DNA of 64,000 nucleotides from Apostichopus japonicus. Lineage: Eukaryota; Echinodermata; Holothuroidea; Aspidochirotida; Stichopodidae. The DNA lies in assembly GCF_037975245.1 (NCBI RefSeq), contig NC_092577.1, forward strand, positions 20,148,898-20,212,897, read 5' to 3'. The position numbers and the translations under genes were made by a program. The notes under the pieces were generated by a model. It made no database searches. It was not told the DNA's origin and saw only the letters and a list, made by a program, of their open reading frames with translations. This document shows, one piece after another, positions 1 through 12,100 of this stretch. The first letter of the stretch is position 1; the number at the start of each line of letters is the position of its first letter.

Positions 1-33
1 AGTTGGCAATAATCTGAATGAAATCAAACATAC

Positions 34-135
34 CTTGAAAGCTTTTTCTGTCCCTTGTTCCGGGATTGCAGAGATCAACAATGACAGTGTCAATAACAGT
101 TGCACCACACTTATTTAGCAGCTGCAGAAGTTGTT
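34..135 (-). CDS. BRCT repeat 2 exon (gene continues off the left edge)
   Basis: After a strong pyrimidine tract and CAG acceptor, the exon continues the previous one as E-QLLQLLNKCGATVIDTVI then VDLCNPGTRDRKSFQ, ending at a GTATGT donor in phase 1. The QLLxLLxxCGATV pattern matches helix 1 and strand 2 of the second BRCT repeat of BRCA1-like proteins. The rest of the repeat and the stop codon are outside the window. Confidence 0.8.
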
Positions 136-3100
136 CTGAGTTGGAAAAAAAAGAAGAGAACTATATTACACAGACGGCATCTTTACTATCAAATGTGGTA
201 GTAATACTGGAATGTTGACTTGACACAATGTCATCAAGAGATTTGACTGTATGATCACTCAGCAGGACAAGGACGGATATTGGCCAGCATTGTATGATGT
301 TGATGTGTCTATGCATGTGAAGTTTTTGAGGGAAATTTGAATCCTCCGTAGGCTAGGGTCCAACAAGTCCGCCGTAGTTTGCTTTTGTTTGTAGATATGT
401 AGGGCAAGAATGAGCGCTACGCATAGGTGCGTTACGAAATTTTAGGCGTGTTACGTAATTGTCTTGTAGTCTGAATTTCAGGCTGGTAGTAATTAGCTTC
501 CTGCTTTGTATAGCGCGAAGACGTTGGTAACAAAAGGGGTAGGATAGTGAAAGAACCAAGGTATGTGCGGGTATAGTGTCATTGTCGTATGGAGCCACAC
601 CAGAGAAAAGTTGGGTACAGTCCATCGTAGACCTTTGCCATGTAACGTGTCTTTTCCCCAACGGTCTGACTGCGTTAGTTTTCGCAACAGCTAGAAAGCT
701 GCCTCGTTGCCAAAATCACTTTCAAGGGTTATATATAATATCTGAGCAAGGGCGTCAGAGTATAGCGAAGGTAGATTAGAGCTTTATTAGGAGGAGTTTC
801 TGCCTGATGTCGAGACGCCAGACGCTTGTCGAGACCAGTTTCCTGTTGTGTGTTTAGAGCCATTTTTCCATCTAAATGGTGAGTTACACGTTTTCTTTTC
901 CCTTAGAGAGTGAAATACTGTATTACAATATTAGGAATGTGTAGTAGCAATAAAGATTATTGTGTGTACTGACTGTCACTAGCTTGATAGGGTAGTAATG
1001 TACGTTGGAAGTACTGCTCTTTAAATCCCTTATATATTTATCGTTTTCGAGTTGCAACGTCAAAGTCAACATAAGACGATTGAACGTTCAGGCTTGAAAC
1101 AGTATTTTGACAGTTTTGACAAGTATCACATCGTGTTTTAGTGTTTGATGTTGTTTGCAGGCTTTTAACTTTGGGCTGGGACACGAGTGACGTCGCTCGC
1201 TCGATTATTGGTCTCCATTTCACGCTCGGGTCACGAGGACGGGTGAACATCGAAACGTTGCCGGTTCTCATGGAGGTTTGAAACTGTATTGGCGAACAGT
1301 GAATTATTAGCACTTGACTTTGTCATAATTGGCAGATGTTTTAATCGTTCAACGAACTGACAGATACCCGAACATTACTTCTGAATTTCTAGACGCTCCT
1401 GAACAGTCCAATAGCTCGATGCATTTTTAACAAATGATTAGACGAAAGATATATTTACGTTGTTATGCATGTGATATTTTGGGAATTTAAGCTGACTTGT
1501 CATTGAACGTTGATCCATAACCTAGCGTCTTTTAACGACTAAAAGGGAAGCCTAAATTAAGAAATAAGAATTAAAAGAAAGAGAATAACAAAATAAGAGA
1601 TTAATATTATAAGAGTGCAAGAATTGATTGAGACATAAGTTAAATGATAAGAGCGCGGCGTATATTTTAGTAAGATAATTTTAGGTATTTTTGATGTCGG
1701 AATATTGTAATTTGTGGTGCATCACACTAATAGGTTAATTGTTTAAAGTAATTAAACGTAGAGCAAAAGACAATAAAATATCTTTGTGTGTTTTTGTTTT
1801 GGTTGTAGAAGGGCTCTAGTATACGAGAGAGAGATAAGGTATCACCCTTCCAAGGTGTAAAAGTTGGTTGACCCGTGACAATGCACACCTTCAGTTCCTT
1901 TAAGTAAAAACGAAGCTTACAAATTTTGGGCAAAATTACGACCTTACAATGTTACCAAATACATTGATGCATATTGGTTCAACTTTGCACAACTTAATTT
2001 TCCAATCATCGACAGACACAGAACGATGGAAGAATAAACAGATGTATGGACAGACAAAGAGACAAATACAGACAAGCACACAGACACACAGACAACTAGA
2101 CAGCCACAATGTCATGAAATTAACTTTGTTATTATAACATTGCTACTTTGCATACATATACCCAAACCTCACATTCAGAGAGATGTTAATAATGTGCAAA
2201 CTGCAAGTGACATTGTTCACTGATTACTCAGTAAAGAAGATTATTATAAGAATTGCATTCAGCAATAGAAAAAGAAACTTTGAGAACTATACTGATTAGT
2301 AATTGAAGCATCTAACATATGCTAAAACATCCATTTCAATCGGAACTGTTTCCTGACAAGTGTGAACTAACCTTTGGGCATTTTTGTAGAACTGCCAATA
2401 ACAGTGACATGAAAGTCTTGAAGTAGTGGTGTTCCTTTCCACATTCTGGCTCTATGCGGCCCACCACCTTCTCCATTAACTTCAAACCTTTCTTCTGGTA
2501 AGAGACATCCATGCTTTAAAGACTCTGTAATCCCTAAACAAACCAGAAAAGAGGCAATCGTCCTTTTTTTCAAGTAAATGTTATCAAGAAATGTAACTAT
2601 ATAACAAGCTTAACTAAATTGATCCTATAGTTGCCAACTATAAGGAATAAACATAGCTGAATGATTAAACTCAATGAGTTTAAACTTGTACCCTATGCTC
2701 TGCATCAATTTGATGGTCCACCAAGTTCTAACTCACTAGTAGTGTGTGTTCTGTGTTACAATATATTGTAACCCATGCCTTCAACACAGTAGTTATGCTG
2801 TCACGATTAATAAAGTAATTTAAGTACAATTTTCACTGCATAAATTTCAATCTTTCAATTGGTGTATTATGTAACACTGCACATCATCCAAATCATCACA
2901 AAATTACATACACCTCAAAGGTACTTTATTGTACAAGACACTTGTCTGGTCAAAAACAGTCTACCTGAACAAATGAAATTAACATTTCTTGATAACTGGT
3001 TTCAGAAATTATAATAATGAGGTTTTTATTGGTCATGTCAATGACAGGGGAACAAACACTTCACTTACCAAGCAAAATGAATGCAAGTAAGCCACATCAA

Positions 3101-6100
3101 TTTCACTCTTTGTAAAAAAATATATTTCACTCCCCATTGATAGCTTACACCACTGATTGTAGAATTTCTGATAGGGGGGAGGTTTGCAATCTGTGAAATA
3201 CTGATGGTACATGTCTCCAATTTCTTGTTTCTGAAAGTACCAGTAGTCTTCCCAAAGCAGGTATTACTGCAAGTCACCATCTATAAATAATGGATTTCGC
3301 ATACAATTCCTTTGACATTGACAACCATGCAGTTTTGTATTCTGATATGTTGTGGCATGTGGCTACTGCTCCACTTCCAAGTCCCTTCAAAGACTGAAAC
3401 ATTAAAGTAATCTTTTTGGTCCCCACTTGGGAATTTCATCATTTGATACTTCTTCACTTAATATGAGTTTAGTTCACCCTGTTCTAGTTTTTAATATATG
3501 TATGGTTAACAACATGTTTTTACTTACCTGCTTCTAATTTTTATTTTATAATTAAAATGCTTGGATGAACTTGGAACATAGCCAATATCTCATAAATCAT
3601 TTTGAGAAAAGAGGGCTTGTAGAGTCGAGTAACCCAATAACATAAGACAATGATCTCATTTTAGAAAAAAAAGCAATTGCTTTGGGAACAAGAAAAAATA
3701 AAGGAAGGCAATCTGAGTAGTACAAGAGTGACATCACAAATTATCGTGCTATAAATGTTAGCATTCAACATCTCAGCACATAAATCTAGTGTCAACTAAC
3801 AATGAGTTTCATTTTTTCAACCTTCTGACTAATACTTTTGTAAGTTAAGATGAGAGGATCCTTGGAATACAAAAAGGTGATGTGCTTACCGGCACTGGTA
3901 ATGACATGCGTGGCAAAGTTGTCAACCGTTTTACTGAGTTTGCAACCTGTTATTTCAGCTAAAAGTTGAACTTCTTTCTTTAAAAAAGGAAGCAAGAAAG
4001 TACACAATAAACTGAGTTACACAATAGACACTTAAATAATGTGAGAAGTTTTCATTGCAGACTAGTTATTCATTAATTTATTACAGCTAGAGCACCAATG
4101 GTGCAGTAGCTGAAACCTGTTGAATTTGATTTTATGCCTACAGTTGTGCTAGGAAGGATGAACATTTGCATGTTTGAATAAGTGCATGTCACACACTTTA
4201 CCCAAACATCCTTAAAACAGCACTACCCACTGATAGGGCTGGACGGGATCGCTAATTATCCATACTGCTAATTTGGGTGACAGAGGTGAATGAGGTAGAA
4301 AAGTTGTAAGACATTTCCAATATCATTGAAGGAATGTCTTTAAATTGTATTTGTTGCATCTGGGGGTTGTATCATACCATGAAACCCAAACAATACACCG
4401 TGTAACGGCTTCACTTTAATAATGCCATACTTAAAATCAGTGGGCCTTATATTTATGAACTTCTAATCATGAAACTGGTAGTAGCATGATATCGAGCTAA
4501 ACAAGGAGACAACCCATGGAATTGAAAATCTCTGTGGTTTAATGACCTATGACCTATGACGTCACCAATTACGCATGCACAATTAAGACTGTATGGTCAG
4601 GCACCTACTTTATGAGTTTGAACTTCATTGAACTTACAGTTTATAAATTTGTGATATTTTTTTCACAAATTTTAGGCCAATTTTGATCTTTGTCCGTAGA
4701 ACCTTTGAACTTGATGGACAGACGGACGAATGTAATGAATTTTAATTTCCACATCAATTAGTGACAATCTGTTGTAAGTGGTAGTACACATGTGATAGCT
4801 CCTTATTGCAACAATTTGTACCCCTATATTTCTTTCCTCTAGATTGAGATCTATATATATCTTATTTCAAACTAACCTTCTCTTCTGCGCTTAAGCCAGT
4901 TGTTACAAGACAAACTGAATGCAACAGTTTTGAGGATGATGGCAGTAAAGTGTCCTCTCCATCCTCAATGTCTGAAATCAAAGTTGAAGCTAGTTAACTA
5001 TGATGTCTGTTGCATTGTATAGAACACTTAGCAACTAGTGCTTTTTACGTGACCCGCCATGCGGGATATAAAACGTCACGGCCAAACGGCACTACCGAAA
5101 CATCCCATTCTGAAAAACGAAACTCAGGTCAAGCGAGCCAATAAAACATACGCCCGCCGACCTGCAGAGACAAAACGCCCAACCCCCCACTCAAACATTC
5201 AAAAAACCACAAAAGGACGACCAGTACGGAGCGAAACGAAAAACCCCTCCCCAGCACACCAGCGTCCAAAAAAGGCAGCCCCAGATAAAGGGCGAAAATC
5301 GCCTTCAATCTGAAGGCGAATATCAGACTTCACCGCCTCCAGGACTGCCTGCCAACTGGCAAATTTCCCCCTAAAAACCACATCACATCTATTCCGCCAA
5401 ACATGTTTTTTCACAGTAGAGCAACAAAAATAATGCGATGCAAAACAGCAACCGAACAAACTGGAGGGTCTACCCCATATAAAATAAAGCCCTGTCCTAC
5501 CGACCATGAACGGTCTCCCGTAACACGGTCGGTCCAGGTCTGGAACCACTCCCATAAGTTAACTACAAAGCAACAATGCCAAAAAACATGAGCGGTACTC
5601 TCTAAGCTGTCACAGCCGGTCCTCGGGCACAGTCCATCACCCAATCGCCAATGGTATCTTTTTAGGTTCGTCACCAAGGCACCGTGTGCAATTCTCCATG
5701 CAAGATCACGGAGCCTGCCAACATTCAGCCTTGAATGCACCGAACGCCATACTAAGGCAGAATGACGTCCCTGGACAAAAATTGCATTCAAGGCCCTATC
5801 CCGCAACGAACTGTGAACGAGGGCCGGCTGTGACAGGTCAACAGGGGGCAACTCAATCAGAGCGGAGCAAATGACACGCACCACCCTGTTTGGAGTACTA
5901 CTATGCGGTTCTCTGTTGCTAAACAGCGCCGGGACCCATCGACGCAGGTGCCAACCGCCCCAAAAACGTACAAAATATGAACAAGGCAACCCTGGGTCAG
6001 TTACCGCTACAAACAACTGCTTAAATATCAAAAAGGTCAATTTACTTCCCAGATGAACCACCCCTAACCCACCCTTCTCCAGTTTTTGGTACATTACCGC

Positions 6101-9100
6101 CCTTTTGACAAGCTCTGTACCACCCGACCAAATAAATGAAAATATCGCTCTCTCCAACCGCACCAGGACGCGACGCGGATACACCGCGCCCGGGTACCAC
6201 AAGATGGGCGAAACAAAACGATTAATTACGGTGACTTTCCCTACGATCGAAAGCCAGCGGGTGCCAAAGGTTTCGAGCCTGCTCTCAAGTACCTCAGCCC
6301 TCTCGTTCCAGGTGACATCACAAGGTGCATCACAGCCGAACCATATACCATTAATTTTGATATTTTGATCCGACCACGATGCACCGAATGGTAAGTCTCT
6401 GTATCTCCAGCTACCAAGGCGAAGGCCCTTTGTCTTTTCCGGATTCAACTTCGCCCCGGTAGCTCTCTCAAAGATAGATAAATCCTGCGAGAGGGCACGA
6501 AAGGAGCCCAGACTCGAAATAACACACGTGACGTCATCTGCATATTGAACGCACTTCACTTTGGCACCCCCTGGCACAACGAATGGAACAAGTCTTGAGT
6601 CCCTTTCCAAAAGACGAGACAGGGACTCGCTAAACAAAACATAAAGTAATGGAGACAGAGGGCACCCCTGGCGCACCCCCCTCTCCACGTTAAAAACCTC
6701 CGAACAAAACCCATTTACGATAACAGAACTGAAACTGTACTGATACAAAACAGAAATCCATTTACGAAAAACCGGGTGAAAGTGAAACGTCTCCAATACA
6801 TTCATTAAAAACCCCCGATCCACCATGTCAAAGGCCTTCTGCTGGTCCAGAGACACCAATGCACATGGCAGATCTCGTTCAATAACAAAGTCGGTCAAGT
6901 CGCGCATCAACCACAAGTTCTGCTAGATGCAATGACCCTTGACTGCACAAGTCTGGAGATCACCCACAAGATGCGGCATAGCCAGTGCAAGGCGGTTGCA
7001 CAAAGCCTTAGCCAACAACTTGTAGTCTACATTTAACAAGGTGATTGGACGCTTGTTATGAGGGTCCAAGGGGTCACCAGACTTGGGCAGCAAAGTAATC
7101 ATGCCCAGACGTTGACTTTGGTTTAACAGTCCGTTTTGGAAGGCGTCCTCGAAGACGGCTCTGAGGTCGGGTCCTATTATTGCCCAGAAGGTTCGGTAGA
7201 ACTCCCTCGGAAGCCCGTCCGAACCCGGGGACTTGCCATTCTTCATCTTCGAAAGCGCCTTCCAAAGCTCAACAGTGGTTATTCCGCCCCCCAAAATATC
7301 ATTGACATCGTGGGGAACGGTTTTTGAGATTCCCCTCAATAAATCGGCCTGTGCCGACAAGTCGACACTGCCACGCGTAAACAGACTCAAATAATAATCC
7401 TTGTATACGCGGACAATGCCGTGAGGGTCACTAACCACGGTCCCATCAGTAGCGCGCACAGATGGGACGCGTCTGTCACACGCCGATGAGCTTACGGACT
7501 GGTAAAACCTCAGTGAAGGGCGTTCCTCGGCTTCCACCGCTTCGACACGGGCCCTGACGCGGGCACCGTGGTACTTTTCATCGAGATAGGTCTGCAAAGC
7601 GATGACAGCCGAAGGGTCGCCAAACTTCACCTCCGCGCACAGCTTCGAAAAATGTTCTCTTCGACGCCGTGCGCGGGTCACGCAATACTGAATTGCGAAG
7701 CGTTTGATGCGCAACTCGACATCATCCCACCATTGGGATGTAGAAGCAAAGGCCGGCTTCAATGTTTGCCATCCTTTGTACCTGGTCTCGAAACCTTGGC
7801 GGAACTCTGCCTCGCCAAGAATCCGACAGTTAAGCTTCCATAGGCCCCGCCCGATCGGGAAAATGGAAGGCAAAACAAAACGTGCTACTACAGTGTCATG
7901 GTCAGAGAGCGGACAGCTGAGCGTCTCGCAACCCGAAAATTTAAAACTTACGGGCGCATACACTCGATCTATCCTGGAGGCATCTTCTCCGTTAGGCCTC
8001 ATCCACGTATACACCGTACTACACGGGTGCATATGCCTCCAGACATCGGCTAAATGGTGTGCCGAAGTGAATCTGTCCAATTCTGTGATCCCAGCGTCAG
8101 GACTAGCAGACACAGAAGCCCCGAGTCTGTCAAGACCCGAGTCTGGGACACAGTTAAAGTCTCCGACCATGACACAACTAGTGTACATACAGATGCGTGA
8201 GAAGACTCAGGCAAGAGGGAAGAAATTATTTTTGGGGAAAGAAATTATTGGGAGCAATAGCAAGTCAGCTGCAAATTTTGGCTGTTTGGGAAATGGCTGG
8301 GAGAAAAGTGGGGGGGGGGGCAAAGGCACTATTTCTGGCCCCCAACCCTGGAGCTGCAACAGCTACTTGCAAAAGGTAGCTACTGTTGATTTATAAGTAT
8401 GAGGAAGCATATCACTCTTTGTAACGTTCATCACCTCCAAAGCCCACTATTAAGGCACAGGCAGTGGGTGCAACCTATGGCTAGTAGCCAGCATAAAACC
8501 TACTTATATAGAGCACAATCAGGTAAATGGTAAGGGTATATCTTTTTACAAAACGGATGAATTGGTACATATACCTCTAAAATATGATAAACATTCTTCA
8601 ACAGAAGGGTGCTGTCTTTCCTCAACATGCAACATTCGATGAAAGAGTGGCCGGAAAGCATGGAATTCCCCCAAATGCTTCAGACTGAAAATGCCATCGT
8701 TCATATTTCTGATAACTCCTTGTGAGTCCTTCTTGTATGGGTACAGTCTCATGTGGTATATGACCATCGGATAGAATGTAGTACATAAGACATCCCATCA
8801 TCTGCAAACATAAGAAATGAGATGAGCTGTGTTTTTTCCCCCTAAAAGTTAAATATCACAAGCGGCACAGAATACTCCCTAATCCGAAGTGGAATAGTGA
8901 CATATATAGAGCCAGGTCTGAAAGGGAAGATCATAGTGGTAATGAGGAAGCAGAGTGATTCAGTATATATGCTATTGTGTATCAGTAAACATTTTGAGGT
9001 GGTTTCTTAGAGGTTTACAAACTGATTTTAGCACGGTCCTAAATTTTCGGTTCAAATGTTGGTAAGCACTCGGCATCAACTTAGAGTATCAGAAAGTGTA

Positions 9101-12100
9101 TTGTGTCTAATGCAACAGTATTTTGAAGGCACAATTACTATAGATCGCTTTGTTATTTTTAGTAAACTTCTTCATTATTCGTATCTTAGTCCCACTGAAA
9201 GTCATTTTTAATGCAATGAGTACTACTGAAAGACAAATCTTCATGAACACATATTTTACCTGTACATGTGATGATTTTTTGTATCTTGCAATATCATCTG
9301 TTAAAGTATCTGCATTCATCCAACAAAGAGTGCCCATAGCTTTTGTCAGTAATGTTGTTCCTGTTTCCATCTGGCGGGACACTCCAAAATCTACAAGTTA
9401 AAGATATATGAGAGGACAAATCAACATGCAATTTCATTATTTGTAACAAAACATGGCTATTCTATGTTGTCTGCATATAAAACTATATGTTATCTGCATG
9501 AATATATGATATTATGTATAAATTAGGCATCAAGTGCAGCCGACATTTGCTAGAATGAGGAATTCATTCCCTCAGTACAGACCTCTGAAATTTGTGACGG
9601 GAAGTTTTGAGCATGACACAAAGCTGGCAACTGATTCACAGGGTGTTAAAAAAGGAACAATCTCTGCATTCAGAGATTTTGATCTAATTGAACTGATTAT
9701 TTCACAGTTTAGTAAACAGCCTTCAGTTACTTACAACAGAAATTTGTGTTCATTTCTTCATACAGTAAATGAACATTTCCTTCAGGCAAAGTCTCCTTAA
9801 TGTGCAGTAATGTTACTGAAGAATGGTAGTGTGGTAATTACCAGAGTCCATAATGATACTTATGAAATATCAGTTCCATCAAAGGTCATTTGCGTGTGAC
9901 TCTGGAGCTTTCCCATTTAGGTAACCACACATATTGTAAATGTTTCAAAACATGCAAGCTACTTTACACAACAATGTATTGAGGACTTAAATTATACTCT
10001 GTACTGCTTTTTAAGTTAATACCAAATTAAAGCGTTATGATTCTAATAGCTGATTTATCTGTAAATCTTTAAACAAGAGATATGAATATAAAGTAAATTA
10101 GCAGTGATTAGTTCATGCTGGTCACAATCAATAGGGCAGTCATTAATTACCCACAGCAAACATATCCTCTTTCACTTACCTATCAGTACATTGGATGGTT
10201 TTAGATCACGATGCAAGATGTCCAGCTGATGTAAGTCTTGTAGTGCTGACATCAGTTGAACACACATTTCTTTTCTTTCTTTTGCTGACAGAGCAGTATG
10301 GTATGTGCTTTCTATTCTTTCTTCAAGGTTTAACTCACATAATGGAGTTGCTATGTATGTAAACTCCTCATCTTCTTCCACTGCAATGGTCTTCAAAACA
10401 TTCTGGGAATTAACTTTCTCATTCAAAATGATATTCAGTGCTCTCTCCCTAGGGTGAAATTCTCCTGGAAATCTTTTTACTGCAACTGGTATCTTATCTT
10501 CTAATAACCCCACAAATATTTGAGAGCCATTACTGCCATTTGCAATCTTGCAATGCTTGCTGAATCTTAGACACCCAATTTGCTTGATCAAAACACATGA
10601 TTTCCTGATATCTTTCAGCTGTTTCTCCCATCTGTGATTCTGTCAATGTTGAAAAAAGTTATGCTGATGCATAAGGTCATACAAAAGGTTATTGCATGAC
10701 TTAAAACCTAAGTGATAAACACTGGTTAAATTCTCAAAATGGAACACTAGGAATCATGAATTATGGTACGAGTGGTCTATGGGAATGCTATGATTCCCTC
10801 ATGTTCATTCAGTTCAGTATGAAAAGTGCATAAGGGTACTTGTCCTTAAAGTAATTTTTTTGTTGTTCTGGTGCCCAATGCCAATGTCTAATAATGGTCC
10901 ATAAATGAGATAGATATTGCAATGCATATAAAAAATATAACAGTCCAATGTAAAATGTAGCATTTAAACACTTTCAACTGGAGTTGTTTTTGTTGATCAG
11001 TAAGGGTCATCAGGTTTGGAGTTGCAACTTAAGAAAGACTTTTACAATGTAACATGCTATTTATCTACTAACAGTAGATGTGACTGCATTATGTTGTGAC
11101 AGCAAAAACTCATTCTTTCAAGTATATGCAGTATTTTCCATGTACTGCAGATATTTCTCATACATTTATTGGGCGTTTGCTTTTGAAAGTATGTTGCACA
11201 GTGACCAGTCATAAGTCTAAAGTTAAGGGAAATATGTTTCTCTCTTTTAAGTCAGCACTTTTGGTTTACTGATGCAACCTTGCAATTTGATACAGATTAG
11301 CTTTCTTGTTACGATTTCAAGGAGAGGCTTGAAGCTGGAAAAAAAGGGTAACAATAAATTTCTCTGACTGACCTGACTTTGCTCCATTTCAGCATCTGCC
11401 AATGTCATCTTTTTAGCCTCCTGTGAATTAAAAAATGATACAAAAAATATCAATAACTCTCCGTAATATTAGCCATAAGTATTAAAAAATACTGGCTGCT
11501 CACATTGCCACATGCTCACAAGGTAACATAAACAATCACCACTGCAAAAGTTTCAAACATTTTGCCACCTTTATTGGTGCTTTATCACTGATTGATTGGG
11601 TGTATTCTTTCTCCATTAGGTACAATTCAAGGGAAAAGAAGCACATTTAACAGCTTCTACTCTCTTTTAGCAACAAAACATTGTTTCAGTACAAAACAAA
11701 CTAAATAATTATGTGGCACTTCACAACAGGTTTTGTTGAAATGTTTGGGTTAGTACAGTACTGTAGCTCAGAACCTCATGCTTAATTGTCTTGACTTGGC
11801 TTTCTTCATGTCTGTAGCAAGAAGTCAGTACTAAAGCAGCCTTGTTCAACCCTCTCTTTGGTAATTCCTAGAGAGTAACTACAATGTATACTTCTGTAAT
11901 ACTCAATAAGTTATACTGTACCTTTCTCCTCCATGGTACACTGTTATCACCATAATCGAATCGCAATTCTTCTCCTCCTGGAATGTCCCTTAACGCAAAC
12001 AAGCACAAGTGAGGTGCATTACTAACAGATACCACTCTCATAACCGAGTTGAGTTGTTTGCCTGTGCCATCATTAACCATTCGGCATGCACCCTTTGAGT

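Noticed and set aside
2890-2970. Another candidate BRCT exon reading TIKYL
   Set aside because: A stop codon follows directly (TTTGAGG), and the conserved Gly-x-Trp is not found.
3065-3290. Candidate middle exon of BRCT repeat 1
   Set aside because: The frame ending IHFAW gives a Trp and a GTAAGT donor, but its phase does not fit the neighbouring exons.
7704-8396. Long plus-strand open frames across the Tx1 elements (also near 43783-44397 and 53503-54045)
   Set aside because: They are mirror frames of ORF2, which is strongly supported on the other strand.
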